NCBI RefSeq assembly: GCF_007991615.1
Contig: NZ_BJYR01000016.1
Coordinates: forward strand, 62,001-126,000
Direction of reading: 5' to 3'
Length of the DNA: 64,000 nucleotides
From: Novosphingobium sediminis
GTDB lineage: Bacteria > Pseudomonadota > Alphaproteobacteria > Sphingomonadales > Sphingomonadaceae
The translations under genes and the position numbers were made by a program. The notes under the pieces were generated by a model, which searched no databases, was not told the origin of the DNA, and saw only the letters and a list, made by a program, of their open reading frames with translations. The stretch's first letter is position 1. Every line of letters begins with the position of its first letter. Positions 44,820-53,360 of the stretch are shown here, in pieces.

Positions 44820-45757
44820 CTTTGTGGCTGGACGATCTGGCGCGGTTGGCGGCGGTTGGGCCGGTCGCGATGGTGAGCGTGCTGGCGACAGAAGGCTCCG
44901 CGCCGCGCGGGGCGGGAACGCGGATGCTGGTGACGGCGGACGGCCTCTGCGGCACGATTGGTGGCGGGGCGCTGGAATTTGGGGCGGTGGAGCAGGCCCG
45001 CGCGGTGCTGGAGCACGCGCCGGGAACCTGGCGGGTGCAGGACTATCCGCTGGGTCCGCTGCTGGGCCAGTGCTGCGGCGGGCGGGTGCGGCTGCTGGTG
45101 GAGCATGTCGACCGAGAGGCGCTGGGCTGGCTGGCGGAGGCGGCGGAAGGCCGGGTGCTGGTGAGTGTGCTGGGCGCGAACGGGATTGCACGGAAGGTGG
45201 GCGACGGGCCGTCTACTGCGCTGTCCGCTCGGGGCGACAGGCCGGATGTGGGCTCGCGGCTGGCGGAGCTGATCGGCGGTTTCCGGCGGCCCTTGTACCT
45301 GTTTGGCGCGGGGCATGTCGGGCAGGCGATTGCGCGGCATGTCGAGGGGCTGCCGATCCGGCTGGCGTGGTTCGATGTTCGGCCAGAGTTTGAAGGCATT
45401 GCCGGGGTGACGGTGGTGCCGGAGGACGCGATCGGAGGCTGCATTGCCGAGGCGCCGGATGAGGCGGCCTGTGCCATCCTCACGCATGATCACGCGCTGG
45501 ACTATCGCCTGACTTTGGCGGCGCTTTCACGGCCGGCGCTCGCGTTTACAGGCTTGATCGGATCGCAGACCAAGCGGGCGCGGTTTCTGGCCCGGCTGGA
45601 GCGGGATGGGGTTTCGGCGGAAGCGCTGGGTCGGCTGACCTGTCCGATTGGCCTTCCCGGGGTTACGGGCAAGGAGCCGGATGTGATTGCGGTCGCGCTG
45701 CTGGCGCAGGTGCTGCAATTGCCGCCGGTTCAGGCCGTGCAGGCGGTGGCGGCATGA
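44816..45757 (+). CDS. xdhC: XdhC molybdenum-cofactor chaperone
   Basis: 313-residue protein that binds and sulfurates Moco for insertion into XdhB. The N-terminal XdhC/CoxI domain has TEGSAPRGAGTRMLV and the conserved GGGALEF; the C-terminal Rossmann domain has LYLFGAGHVGQAIARHV and GLIGSQTKRARF. ATGA overlap with xdhB and with guaD downstream. Confidence 0.94.
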   Translation: MTLWLDDLARLAAVGPVAMVSVLATEGSAPRGAGTRMLVTADGLCGTIGGGALEFGAVEQARAVLEHAPGTWRVQDYPLGPLLGQCCGGRVRLLVEHVDREALGWLAEAAEGRVLVSVLGANGIARKVGDGPSTALSARGDRPDVGSRLAELIGGFRRPLYLFGAGHVGQAIARHVEGLPIRLAWFDVRPEFEGIAGVTVVPEDAIGGCIAEAPDEAACAILTHDHALDYRLTLAALSRPALAFTGLIGSQTKRARFLARLERDGVSAEALGRLTCPIGLPGVTGKEPDVIAVALLAQVLQLPPVQAVQAVAA

Positions 45758-47055
45758 CGCTGCAAGGCTTTCGCGGGGAGATCCTGAGCCTTTCGTGCGA
45801 TCCGGCGGAAGGGCCGGATCCGGTGCGGCACGAGGCGGACGGGTTCTTGGTGATCGAGGATGGCCGCATCGCGGCGCGCGGGCCGTTTGCGGACGTCTCG
45901 CTGCACTTTCCGGGGCTGGCGGTGGAGCAGCTTCGCGGGCTGATCGTCCCGGGCTTTATCGATGCGCATGTGCATTATCCGCAGCTTGGCCGGATCGCGA
46001 GCCATGGGGAGCAACTGCTCGACTGGCTGGAGCGGCACATCTTTCCGGCGGAGAAGGCCTTTGCCGATCCGGTTCATGCAGCGGGCGTGGCGGAAGAGTT
46101 TCTGGGCGAACTGCTGCGGCACGGGACGACCAGCGCACTGGTGTTCGGCACCGTACATGCAGCTTCGGTCGAGGCGTTCTTTGCGGCGGCGGAGGCGCGC
46201 GAATTGCGCATGATCTGCGGCAAGGTGCTGATGGATCTGGGGCCGGAGGGCCTGCGCGATACGGTGGAAGCGGCTCGGGCGGAGACGGAAGCTCTGATTG
46301 CGAAGTGGCATGGGCGCGGGCGGCTGCAGTACGCGGTGACGCCGCGCTATGCGCTCACCTCGAGCGATGCGCAGTTGGCGGTAGCCGGGGAATTACTGGC
46401 CGCGCATCCGGGGGTGCTGCTGCATACGCATCTGGCGGAAAACAAGGCCGAGATTGCGGCGGTTGCGGCGCGGTTTGCCGAGGCGGTGGATTACCTCGAT
46501 GCTTATGACCGGTTCGGGCTGGTGACGGACCGTTCGGTCTTTGCGCATGGGGTGCATCTGCCGGACCGGTCTTGCGAAAGGCTGGCGGAGGTGGGCGCGG
46601 GTATTGCGGTGTGCCCGAGTTCGAACTTCTTCCTTGGATCGGGCATGTTCGATTTTGCGCAGGCCGAGCGGCATGGGGTGCGGCTGGGGCTGGGCAGCGA
46701 TATCGGGGCGGGAACCTCGCTCTCGCTGCTGCATAACGCGGGCCTCGCGTATCAGGCCGGGTTGCCGGGGGGATATGTTCTTGATCCCTTCCGCGCCTTG
46801 TGGCTGGCGACGGGCGGATCGGCGCGGCTGCTCCATATCGATGGGGAGGTGGGATTGCTGGCCGAAGGGCAGGAGGCCGACTTCGTGGTGCTCGACGATG
46901 CTGCGACGCCCTTGATGGCGCGGCGGACGGCCGGAGCATCGCTGGCGGAGCGGTTGTTTGCCATGCAGACGCTGGGTGATGACCGGGCGGTGCGGCAGAC
47001 CTATGTGATGGGGCGCTGCGTTTGGGATAGGGATACCGGCCATGGACACGCTTGA
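45754..47055 (+). CDS. guaD: Guanine deaminase
   Basis: 433-residue zinc amidohydrolase converting guanine to xanthine. Motifs are IVPGFIDAHVHYPQLGRIAS with HxH and the guanine-specific region, LLDWLERHIFPAEKAF, LHTHLAENKAEI, VFAHGVHL and LGSDIGAGTSLS with the catalytic Asp. Overlaps xdhC upstream and the adenine deaminase start by 14 bases downstream. Confidence 0.95.
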   Translation: MTLQGFRGEILSLSCDPAEGPDPVRHEADGFLVIEDGRIAARGPFADVSLHFPGLAVEQLRGLIVPGFIDAHVHYPQLGRIASHGEQLLDWLERHIFPAEKAFADPVHAAGVAEEFLGELLRHGTTSALVFGTVHAASVEAFFAAAEARELRMICGKVLMDLGPEGLRDTVEAARAETEALIAKWHGRGRLQYAVTPRYALTSSDAQLAVAGELLAAHPGVLLHTHLAENKAEIAAVAARFAEAVDYLDAYDRFGLVTDRSVFAHGVHLPDRSCERLAEVGAGIAVCPSSNFFLGSGMFDFAQAERHGVRLGLGSDIGAGTSLSLLHNAGLAYQAGLPGGYVLDPFRALWLATGGSARLLHIDGEVGLLAEGQEADFVVLDDAATPLMARRTAGASLAERLFAMQTLGDDRAVRQTYVMGRCVWDRDTGHGHA

Positions 47056-48052
47056 AGGCTTTATCCGGCGGCTGCCCAAGGCCGAGCTGCACCTCCACAT
47101 CGAGGGGAGCCTCGAGCCGGAACTGATGTTTGCGCTGGCGGAGCGCAACGGGATCAGCATTCCCTATGCCAGCGTGGACGAGGTGCGCGCGGCCTATGCC
47201 TTCTCAAACCTGCAGGACTTCCTCGACATCTATTATGCGGGCGCGGGGGTGCTGCAGACCGAGGCGGATTTCCGCGATCTCGCCATGGCCTATTTCGAGC
47301 GGGCGGCGGCGGACGGGGTGGTCCATGCCGAGATCATGTTCGATCCGCAGACGCACACCGACCGGGGGATTTCGTTTGGCACGGTGATCGAGGGGCTGCT
47401 GGCGGCGATGGCCGAGGCGGAGGCGCGGCTGGGTGTGACCTCGCGGCTGATCATGAGCTTTTTGCGGCACCTCTCCGAGGAGGCGGCGTTTGAGACACTG
47501 GCGATGGCCGAGCCTTGGCTCGACCGGATTGCGGCGGTGGGGCTGGATTCGAGCGAGCTTGGTCATCCGCCGAGCAAGTTTGCGCGCGTATTTGCGGCGG
47601 CGCGGGCCAAGGGCCTCAAGCTGACGGCGCATGCGGGGGAGGAGGGGCCTCCGGACTACGTCCACGAGGCGCTTGACGTACTGGGTGTGGACCGGATCGA
47701 TCATGGCAACCGGGCGCTGGAGGATGCGGCGCTGGTGGCGCGGCTGTCGGCCGAGGGGATGACGCTGACGGTGTGCCCGCTCTCCAACCTCAAGCTCTGT
47801 GTTGTGGATGATCTGGGGGCGCATCCGCTGGACCGGATGCTGGCGGCGGGGCTGAAGGCGACGGTTAATTCGGACGATCCTGCCTATTTCGGCGGCTATG
47901 TTCTCGACAATTACCGGGCGGTCGCGGAGGCACGCGGGCTTTCGCGCGGCGATGTGGTGCAGCTGGCGCGGAACAGCTTTACGGGCTCGTTCCTGCCGCC
48001 GGAGGACGTGGCGCGGCATCTTGCGGCAATCGATGCTGTTGCACTTGGCTAA
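47042..48052 (+). CDS. Adenine deaminase (adenosine-deaminase-like type)
   Basis: 336-residue cytosolic enzyme of the Add superfamily. Motifs are LPKAELHLHIEGSLEPELMF, TAHAGEEGPP, RIDHGNRALED, CPLSNLKLCVV and NSDDPAYFGGY. The PELMFALAERN and SFLRHLSEE segments match the bacterial/fungal (Aah1-like) adenine deaminases rather than true adenosine deaminases, so the reaction is adenine to hypoxanthine. There is no signal peptide, in contrast to the exported adenosine deaminase at the start of the locus. Substrate assigned by remembered similarity. Confidence 0.88.
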   Translation: MDTLEGFIRRLPKAELHLHIEGSLEPELMFALAERNGISIPYASVDEVRAAYAFSNLQDFLDIYYAGAGVLQTEADFRDLAMAYFERAAADGVVHAEIMFDPQTHTDRGISFGTVIEGLLAAMAEAEARLGVTSRLIMSFLRHLSEEAAFETLAMAEPWLDRIAAVGLDSSELGHPPSKFARVFAAARAKGLKLTAHAGEEGPPDYVHEALDVLGVDRIDHGNRALEDAALVARLSAEGMTLTVCPLSNLKLCVVDDLGAHPLDRMLAAGLKATVNSDDPAYFGGYVLDNYRAVAEARGLSRGDVVQLARNSFTGSFLPPEDVARHLAAIDAVALG

Positions 48053-48122
48053 AACACCTCTTGCCTCGATGCGGCGAGGCAGGCCAAGGATGGGGCATAG
48101 CTCCATTACCGGGGAATTATCC

Positions 48123-50180
48123 ATGCTTCGCCAGACGCTTGCCCTTCTTCTGCTTACGACTTGTGTTCCTGCCGTGGCCCAGACCGCGCCGGTTGCGGCG
48201 AGCGAGCAGCCCTCGCGGCTGTTCACCGGGGCCGACCTGTTCGGCCTTGAAATGGCCTCCAGCCCGCAGATCAGCCCTGATGGGACGCGGGTGGCCTATG
48301 TCCGGCAATCGGGCGATGTCATGGCTGACAAGATGCGGCGGACGATCTGGCTCGTCGATGTGAAGACCGGCGAGCAGGTGCCGCTGGGAGCTTCCGGCTC
48401 GCAAGGTTCGCCGGCGTGGTCGCCCGATGGCAAGCGGCTTGCCTATGTCGGCGCCGAAGAAGGCGGTTCGCCGCAGCTTTATGTGCGCTGGATGGATAGC
48501 GGGGTGACGGCACGGATCACCGGCCTGCCGGATTCGCCGTCGAGCCTTGCGTGGTCGCCGGATGGCAAGCAGATCGCCTATGTGATGCACGTGCCGGGCG
48601 AGCCGGCGAAGTTCGGCGCGGCGCCCGCCAAGCCCGAGGGCGCGAAGTGGGCCGAGCCGCTCGAAGTGATCGACCGGGTAACCTACCGCGCCGATGGCGA
48701 CGGCTATCTCAAGCCGGGCTTCGATCAGGCGTTCGTGGTGGCGGCGGATGGCGGTGCGCCGCGTCAGCTGACCTTCGGCAAGTTCGATGTTTCGGGTCCG
48801 CTTTCGTTTTCGCCCGATGGACGCGCGCTCGTGCTATCCTCCAATCGCCGCGCGGATTGGGAGCGCGAGCAGAATGACAGCGAGGTCTTCGCCGTCGATC
48901 TGGCGAGCGGCGCGCTGACCCAGCTGACCAAGCGCTATGGGCCGGATCACAATCCGGTGCTTTCGCCCGATGGCAGCAAGATCGCCTATCTGGGCTATGA
49001 CGATACGCGACGGAGCTATCAGGAAGATGTGCTCTATGTGATGGACCGCGATGGATCCAATCCGCGCGCGCTGACGGCCTCGCTCGATCGCAGCATCGAG
49101 GATGTGCAGTGGGCGGCGGACGGGCGCTCGGTCTACGTGGCGTATGATGACAAGGCCGTGCGCAAGGTCGCGCGGGTGGACCTTGCGGGCAAGCTGACGG
49201 TGCTGGCCGAGGGGCTGGCGGGTGGCGGGCTGGACCGGCCCTATACCGGCGGCAGCTTCAGCGTTTCCAAGGGCGGGGTGATCGCATGGACCGGCGATGC
49301 CAGCGGCGGCCAGCGTCCGGCCGATCTCTTCATTGGCAAGCGGCAGGTGACGCGGCTGAATGAGACGCTGATGTCGGGCAAGACCATGGGCCGGATCGAG
49401 CCGCTGGATGTGACAGCAAGTGACGGGCGCAAGATCGGCGCGTGGCTGGTGCTGCCGCCCAGCTACCAGCAGGGCAAGCGGGTGCCCCTCGTCCTCGAGA
49501 TCCACGGCGGGCCGCACAGCGCCTATGGGCAGGTCTTCTCGACCGATGACCAACTCTATGCCGCGCACGGCTATGCGGTGCTTTACACCAATCCGCGCGG
49601 TTCGACCTCCTATGGCAGCGAGTTCGCCAACACGATCGACAAGAACTACCCGAGCGATGACTACGGCGATCTGATGAGCGCGGTCGATGCCGCGATTGCC
49701 AAGGGCGTTGCCGATCCCGACAACCTGTTCGTGACGGGCGGTTCGGGCGGCGGCGTGCTGACGAGCTGGATCGTTGGCAAGACCGACCGGTTCAAGGCAG
49801 CGGCGGCGCAGAAGCCTGTCATCAACTGGATCAGCGAGGCGCTGACGATGGACGGCACCGGCTTCACCTCGCGCTATTGGTTCAGCAAGCAGCCGTGGGA
49901 AGACCCGATGAGCTACTGGAACCGTTCGCCGCTCTCGCTTGTCGGCAACGTGAAGACGCCGACGATGGTGGTGGTCGGCAGCGAGGATTACCGCACGCCG
50001 GTCAGCGAATCCGAGCAGTATTACGCCGCGCTGCAGATCCGGGGCGTGCCGACTGCGCTGGTGAAGGTGCCGGGGGCGAGCCACGGCGGGTTCACCGCGC
50101 GGCCTTCGCAATCGGCTGCCAAGGCTTCGGCGATCCTTGCGTGGTTCGACAAGTATCGCACCGACGCGGGCAAGAAGTAA
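48123..50180 (+). CDS. Exported S9-family peptidase (prolyl oligopeptidase type)
   Basis: 685-residue serine peptidase with a signal peptide ending at PAVAQ. An N-terminal WD40-like/beta-propeller region has repeated SPDGKxxAY blades, and a C-terminal alpha/beta-hydrolase domain follows. The nucleophile is Ser541 in GGSGGG; the catalytic Asp lies in VGSEDYRTP and the His in GASHGGF. It cleaves short peptides in the periplasm. It follows adenine deaminase by 70 bp and precedes nucleoside hydrolase by 2 bp, so it may be cotranscribed, suggesting combined use of nucleic acid and protein debris. Confidence 0.9.
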   Translation: MLRQTLALLLLTTCVPAVAQTAPVAASEQPSRLFTGADLFGLEMASSPQISPDGTRVAYVRQSGDVMADKMRRTIWLVDVKTGEQVPLGASGSQGSPAWSPDGKRLAYVGAEEGGSPQLYVRWMDSGVTARITGLPDSPSSLAWSPDGKQIAYVMHVPGEPAKFGAAPAKPEGAKWAEPLEVIDRVTYRADGDGYLKPGFDQAFVVAADGGAPRQLTFGKFDVSGPLSFSPDGRALVLSSNRRADWEREQNDSEVFAVDLASGALTQLTKRYGPDHNPVLSPDGSKIAYLGYDDTRRSYQEDVLYVMDRDGSNPRALTASLDRSIEDVQWAADGRSVYVAYDDKAVRKVARVDLAGKLTVLAEGLAGGGLDRPYTGGSFSVSKGGVIAWTGDASGGQRPADLFIGKRQVTRLNETLMSGKTMGRIEPLDVTASDGRKIGAWLVLPPSYQQGKRVPLVLEIHGGPHSAYGQVFSTDDQLYAAHGYAVLYTNPRGSTSYGSEFANTIDKNYPSDDYGDLMSAVDAAIAKGVADPDNLFVTGGSGGGVLTSWIVGKTDRFKAAAAQKPVINWISEALTMDGTGFTSRYWFSKQPWEDPMSYWNRSPLSLVGNVKTPTMVVVGSEDYRTPVSESEQYYAALQIRGVPTALVKVPGASHGGFTARPSQSAAKASAILAWFDKYRTDAGKK

Positions 50181-50182
50181 GC

Positions 50183-51274
50183 ATGCGGCGGGTCCTCCTT
50201 GCATTGGTGCTGCTGCTCGGGGCGATCTGTCCGGCATGGGCGGCAGAGCCGAAGCGGCAGGTCATCATCGATGACGAGGGTTTCGCGATCCCGCATCTGA
50301 TGCTGCTGGAGGACCCGCGCGTCGACGTGCTGGGGATCACCACGGTTTCGGGCAATGTCTGGGCGAACCGGGCAACGGCGATGGTGCTGCGCGGACTGGA
50401 ACTGCTGGGCCGGACCGAAGTGCCGGTAGCGGAAGGGGCGACCTTTCCGCTGCTCAACAGCGAGGCGCGCACCGAGCGGTGGGAAGCGCTCTACGGCAAG
50501 ATGGTCTGGAAGGGCGCCTTCATGAAGCAGTGGGCCGAGCCTACTGCGCAGTCCACGCCGCCTTATCACGGGCCGTTCGATCCGGTGGACCTGCCGTGGG
50601 GCAATCCCAAGCTCAAGGCGCTGAATGAGCCGGCAGCGCAGTTCCTGATCCGCACGGTGCGTGCGCATCCGCATCAGGTTACGATCATCGCTTCGGGGCC
50701 GCTGACCAATCTGGCGCTGGCACAGCGGCTTGATCCCGAGTTTGCGAGTCTGGTCAAGGAACTGATCATCATGGGCGGGAGCCTTGCGCCGCGTCAGGTG
50801 CTGGAGGGCAAGTCCGCTGCCGACTTCGCGCGCGAGTTCGTCAACACGCCCCGGCGCGAGTTCAACATCCGTTTCGATCCCGAAGCGGCGAGCATGGCCG
50901 CGCATGCGCCGTGGCCCAAGGTGACGATCGTGCCGTCCGATCCTTCGACCGCGACGCAGCTTTCGCCCGCGCTGCTGGAGCGACTTGCCAAGGCCTCGCG
51001 CCCGCCGGTGGCGGCATTTCTGCGGCGTATGGAACCCGGCTTTCCGATGTGGGACGAGATCGCCGTGGCGGTGTGGCTCGATCCCGGCATCGTCACGAAG
51101 TCCGAGCGGCTATGGTATGACTTCAATACGGATTTCGGCGCGGGCTATGGCGATATGCTGACCTGGCACGACGCCTATCGACCGCATCTGGACGAGGGGC
51201 AGGCCGATGTTGTGCTGTCGGTCGATGTGGCGCGCATGGAAACGCTGATGGCGAAGGCGCTGGGAGAGCGTTAG
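50183..51274 (+). CDS. Exported nucleoside-hydrolase-like protein with atypical metal motif
   Basis: 363-residue protein with a signal peptide (LLALVLLLGAICPAWA) and an IU-nucleoside hydrolase fold: VLGITTVSGNVWANRATA, TIIASGPLTNLALAQRL and ELIIMGGSL are typical. The calcium-binding signature DxDPGxDD is degenerate (IIDDEGFAIP around residues 30-37), so the family's usual metal site is altered. Near the C-terminus WDEIAVAVWLDP retains the last metal-ligand Asp. Would release bases from nucleosides in the periplasm if active. Its 3' end is overlapped by the convergent glycosyltransferase frame. Confidence 0.82.
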   Translation: MRRVLLALVLLLGAICPAWAAEPKRQVIIDDEGFAIPHLMLLEDPRVDVLGITTVSGNVWANRATAMVLRGLELLGRTEVPVAEGATFPLLNSEARTERWEALYGKMVWKGAFMKQWAEPTAQSTPPYHGPFDPVDLPWGNPKLKALNEPAAQFLIRTVRAHPHQVTIIASGPLTNLALAQRLDPEFASLVKELIIMGGSLAPRQVLEGKSAADFAREFVNTPRREFNIRFDPEAASMAAHAPWPKVTIVPSDPSTATQLSPALLERLAKASRPPVAAFLRRMEPGFPMWDEIAVAVWLDPGIVTKSERLWYDFNTDFGAGYGDMLTWHDAYRPHLDEGQADVVLSVDVARMETLMAKALGER

Positions 51275-52316
51275 CGGCCTTCAAAGGCTGGCCCTCGCGG
51301 CGCGGGGTAGCCGGAACGGATTGCAGGAGCGCGCACCATTGCATCAGGCGGGTCTCGTGGCAGTTCCGGACCGAGGCGCGTGCCTCTCTCGCAATATCGT
51401 GCAAATTGGCAGACCACATTGTGCCAAGCGCTGCTTCGATCGAAGCCTCATCGGTGAAATCGACCACTTGGCCTGCATCTGCGGCTTGTTCGATCAGGCC
51501 ATCGACTGGCGCGACCATGATGGGGCGGCCGGCTTCACGCGCTTCGTTGGCGACCATGCCATAGGCTTCCCAGCGCGAAGGCACCGCAATGACATCGCAG
51601 GATTGGAGGAACGTTGCCACGTCATCGACTTTGCCGGTGAAGCGGATCGCCGGGCAATTGCCCGCCAGCGCTCGCAGCCTCAACTTGTCCTCGCCGAAAC
51701 CGCCGAGAACGAGATCGCAGTTCGGAAACCAGCCCTTGCGAAATGCGGCGATCAGGACGTCGAAGCCCTTCTGCTCGCAAAAGCGGCCGTAGGCACCGAT
51801 CTGCAGGCGCTCCCCTGGCTCGGGCAAGGGCAGGTCGGCAAGGCCCGGGTTCTCGGCATAGGGGTGAATCACTGTGATCCGATCGGCATTGATTCCAGCC
51901 GCTTCCTGCAGCCACTCCGCTTGCGCGTGCGAGACGCAGACGATCTGGTCGACCAGCCGCATGGCCAGCCACAGCATGGCGCGGAAACGCGGCGTGCTGG
52001 GGACGTGCATGGCTTCCCACGCGCGGGTGTAGCTATGCTCGACATGAATGATCCGCGCCTTGGGATTGCGCAGCTTCAGGCTTGCTAGCAGGGCCAACCG
52101 GCGCCAGTTGGGCGGGAAATGCGTGATGATCACATCGGCGGTGATGCGCGGCGCGACCATCGCGGTCGGAGGCACGACGATGGTCGATGCATCGGCGATC
52201 TGAGCCAAGGCTTCCGCTTCGAACACGCCGAGCGCGCGGGTGACGCCGCCCAGCGAACAATCGTCGAGCAGATTGGCGACCCGCAGGCGCGTCCCGGACG
52301 GATGGGCCGACTTCAT
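51123..52316 (-). CDS. Glycosyltransferase family 4-type
   Basis: 397-residue GT-B glycosyltransferase. The N-terminal domain has LLDDCSLGGVTRAL and HVEHSYTRAWE; the C-terminal GT1/GT4 domain has IGAYGRFCEQKGFDVLI, LVLGGFGEDKLRLRAL, FTGKVDDV and VPSRWEAYGMVANEAREAGRP with the conserved E-x7-E. Adds a sugar during exopolysaccharide assembly. The last ~50 residues (Pro/Arg-rich) are read antisense to the 3' end of the nucleoside hydrolase gene and look non-native. Start ATG overlaps the next gene's TGA. Confidence 0.85.
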   Translation of the reverse strand: MKSAHPSGTRLRVANLLDDCSLGGVTRALGVFEAEALAQIADASTIVVPPTAMVAPRITADVIITHFPPNWRRLALLASLKLRNPKARIIHVEHSYTRAWEAMHVPSTPRFRAMLWLAMRLVDQIVCVSHAQAEWLQEAAGINADRITVIHPYAENPGLADLPLPEPGERLQIGAYGRFCEQKGFDVLIAAFRKGWFPNCDLVLGGFGEDKLRLRALAGNCPAIRFTGKVDDVATFLQSCDVIAVPSRWEAYGMVANEAREAGRPIMVAPVDGLIEQAADAGQVVDFTDEASIEAALGTMWSANLHDIAREARASVRNCHETRLMQWCALLQSVPATPRREGQPLKAANALPAPSPSAFPCAPHRPTAQHRPAPRPDAVDRRRARSAYRHSPRRNPY

Positions 52317-53329
52317 GCGACTAGCTGCCCACCAGCGGCGCGCCCTGCGAGGCGGGCAAATTGGTCGGGTCCGATCATGCGGCCCACCAGCGCGGCTCCG
52401 AATGTGGTCAGCGACTTCGCCGGTTCCTCGAGCAGCGGGCGGACGCTGCTGACGACGGCTCCGCGCAGCAGCGCCATTGCCATCCCGGCATCGCCAAGTT
52501 GAATGGCGCGGCGCGCGAGGTAGCGCAGCTGATAGGCGCGGGCCCGGGCAACATGGCGGGCGGTGAATTCTGGCGCATAGCTGGCCATCCGCGCAACGAC
52601 GCCCTGCCAAGATTCGTATTGCCGCAGGATCTGCGCCGAAAGGCCGCTGCCGCCGATGCGATACTCGGTCTGCACCGTTGCAATGCCCTCGAAACGGACG
52701 CCGCCGGTCAGCGAAAGCCTGAGCCACATTTCGATATCTTCCGACTGGCGCAGCGATTCATCGAACCAGCACGTGCGCATACGATCGTCCGGGTGCGCGA
52801 AGGCGACGGTGTCGAGCGCCGAACGCCGCAGCACGGGAGCAGAGCCGTTGCCCACCGGATTGCGGCAGAAGATGTCTTCGGGCGCGATCGACTTGAGCTT
52901 GGGCCGCTGGACAATGCGCAGCGGCTGGCCAGCGGCATCGATGAAGCGAGAGGGCGCAAAGCTGACGCCGATCTCCGGCGTATTGTCGAGGTGGATTACA
53001 TGCAGCATCAGCTTCTCGGGAAGCCAGCGGTCATCGGAATCGAGCAGCGCGATGTACTCGCCGCGCGCTGCTGCGATGCCGGTGTTGCGTGCGCCTGCAA
53101 GGCCGCGGTTGCGCTGTGACACGATGGTGATGCGAGGATCGGAGAACGATCGGCAGATCTCCATCGAAGCATCGGAACCACCATCATCGACGATGATCAA
53201 CTCGAAATCGTTGAAGGTCTGGGCGAGCACCGAGCGGATCGCTTCGGCGGCATAGGCTTCCACATTGTAGACGGGCATGACGACCGAGACGCGGGGAAGG
53301 GCCTCGGTGTTGAGCTGAAGGACGTTCAT
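52313..53329 (-). CDS. Glycosyltransferase family 2
   Basis: 338-residue GT-A glycosyltransferase. It begins with VSVVMPVYNVEAYAAEAIRS, then FELIIVDDGGSDAS and NRGLAGARNTGIAAARGEYIALLDSDD (DxD-type nucleotide-sugar motif), followed by a helical C-terminal region. Acts in exopolysaccharide repeat-unit synthesis. Encoded between two other glycosyltransferases on the same strand; the stop overlaps the GT4 start (ATGA). Confidence 0.9.
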   Translation of the reverse strand: MNVLQLNTEALPRVSVVMPVYNVEAYAAEAIRSVLAQTFNDFELIIVDDGGSDASMEICRSFSDPRITIVSQRNRGLAGARNTGIAAARGEYIALLDSDDRWLPEKLMLHVIHLDNTPEIGVSFAPSRFIDAAGQPLRIVQRPKLKSIAPEDIFCRNPVGNGSAPVLRRSALDTVAFAHPDDRMRTCWFDESLRQSEDIEMWLRLSLTGGVRFEGIATVQTEYRIGGSGLSAQILRQYESWQGVVARMASYAPEFTARHVARARAYQLRYLARRAIQLGDAGMAMALLRGAVVSSVRPLLEEPAKSLTTFGAALVGRMIGPDQFARLAGRAAGGQLVA

Positions 53330-53360
53330 GATTGGGACTTTCTGGCTGAAATATGAATGA

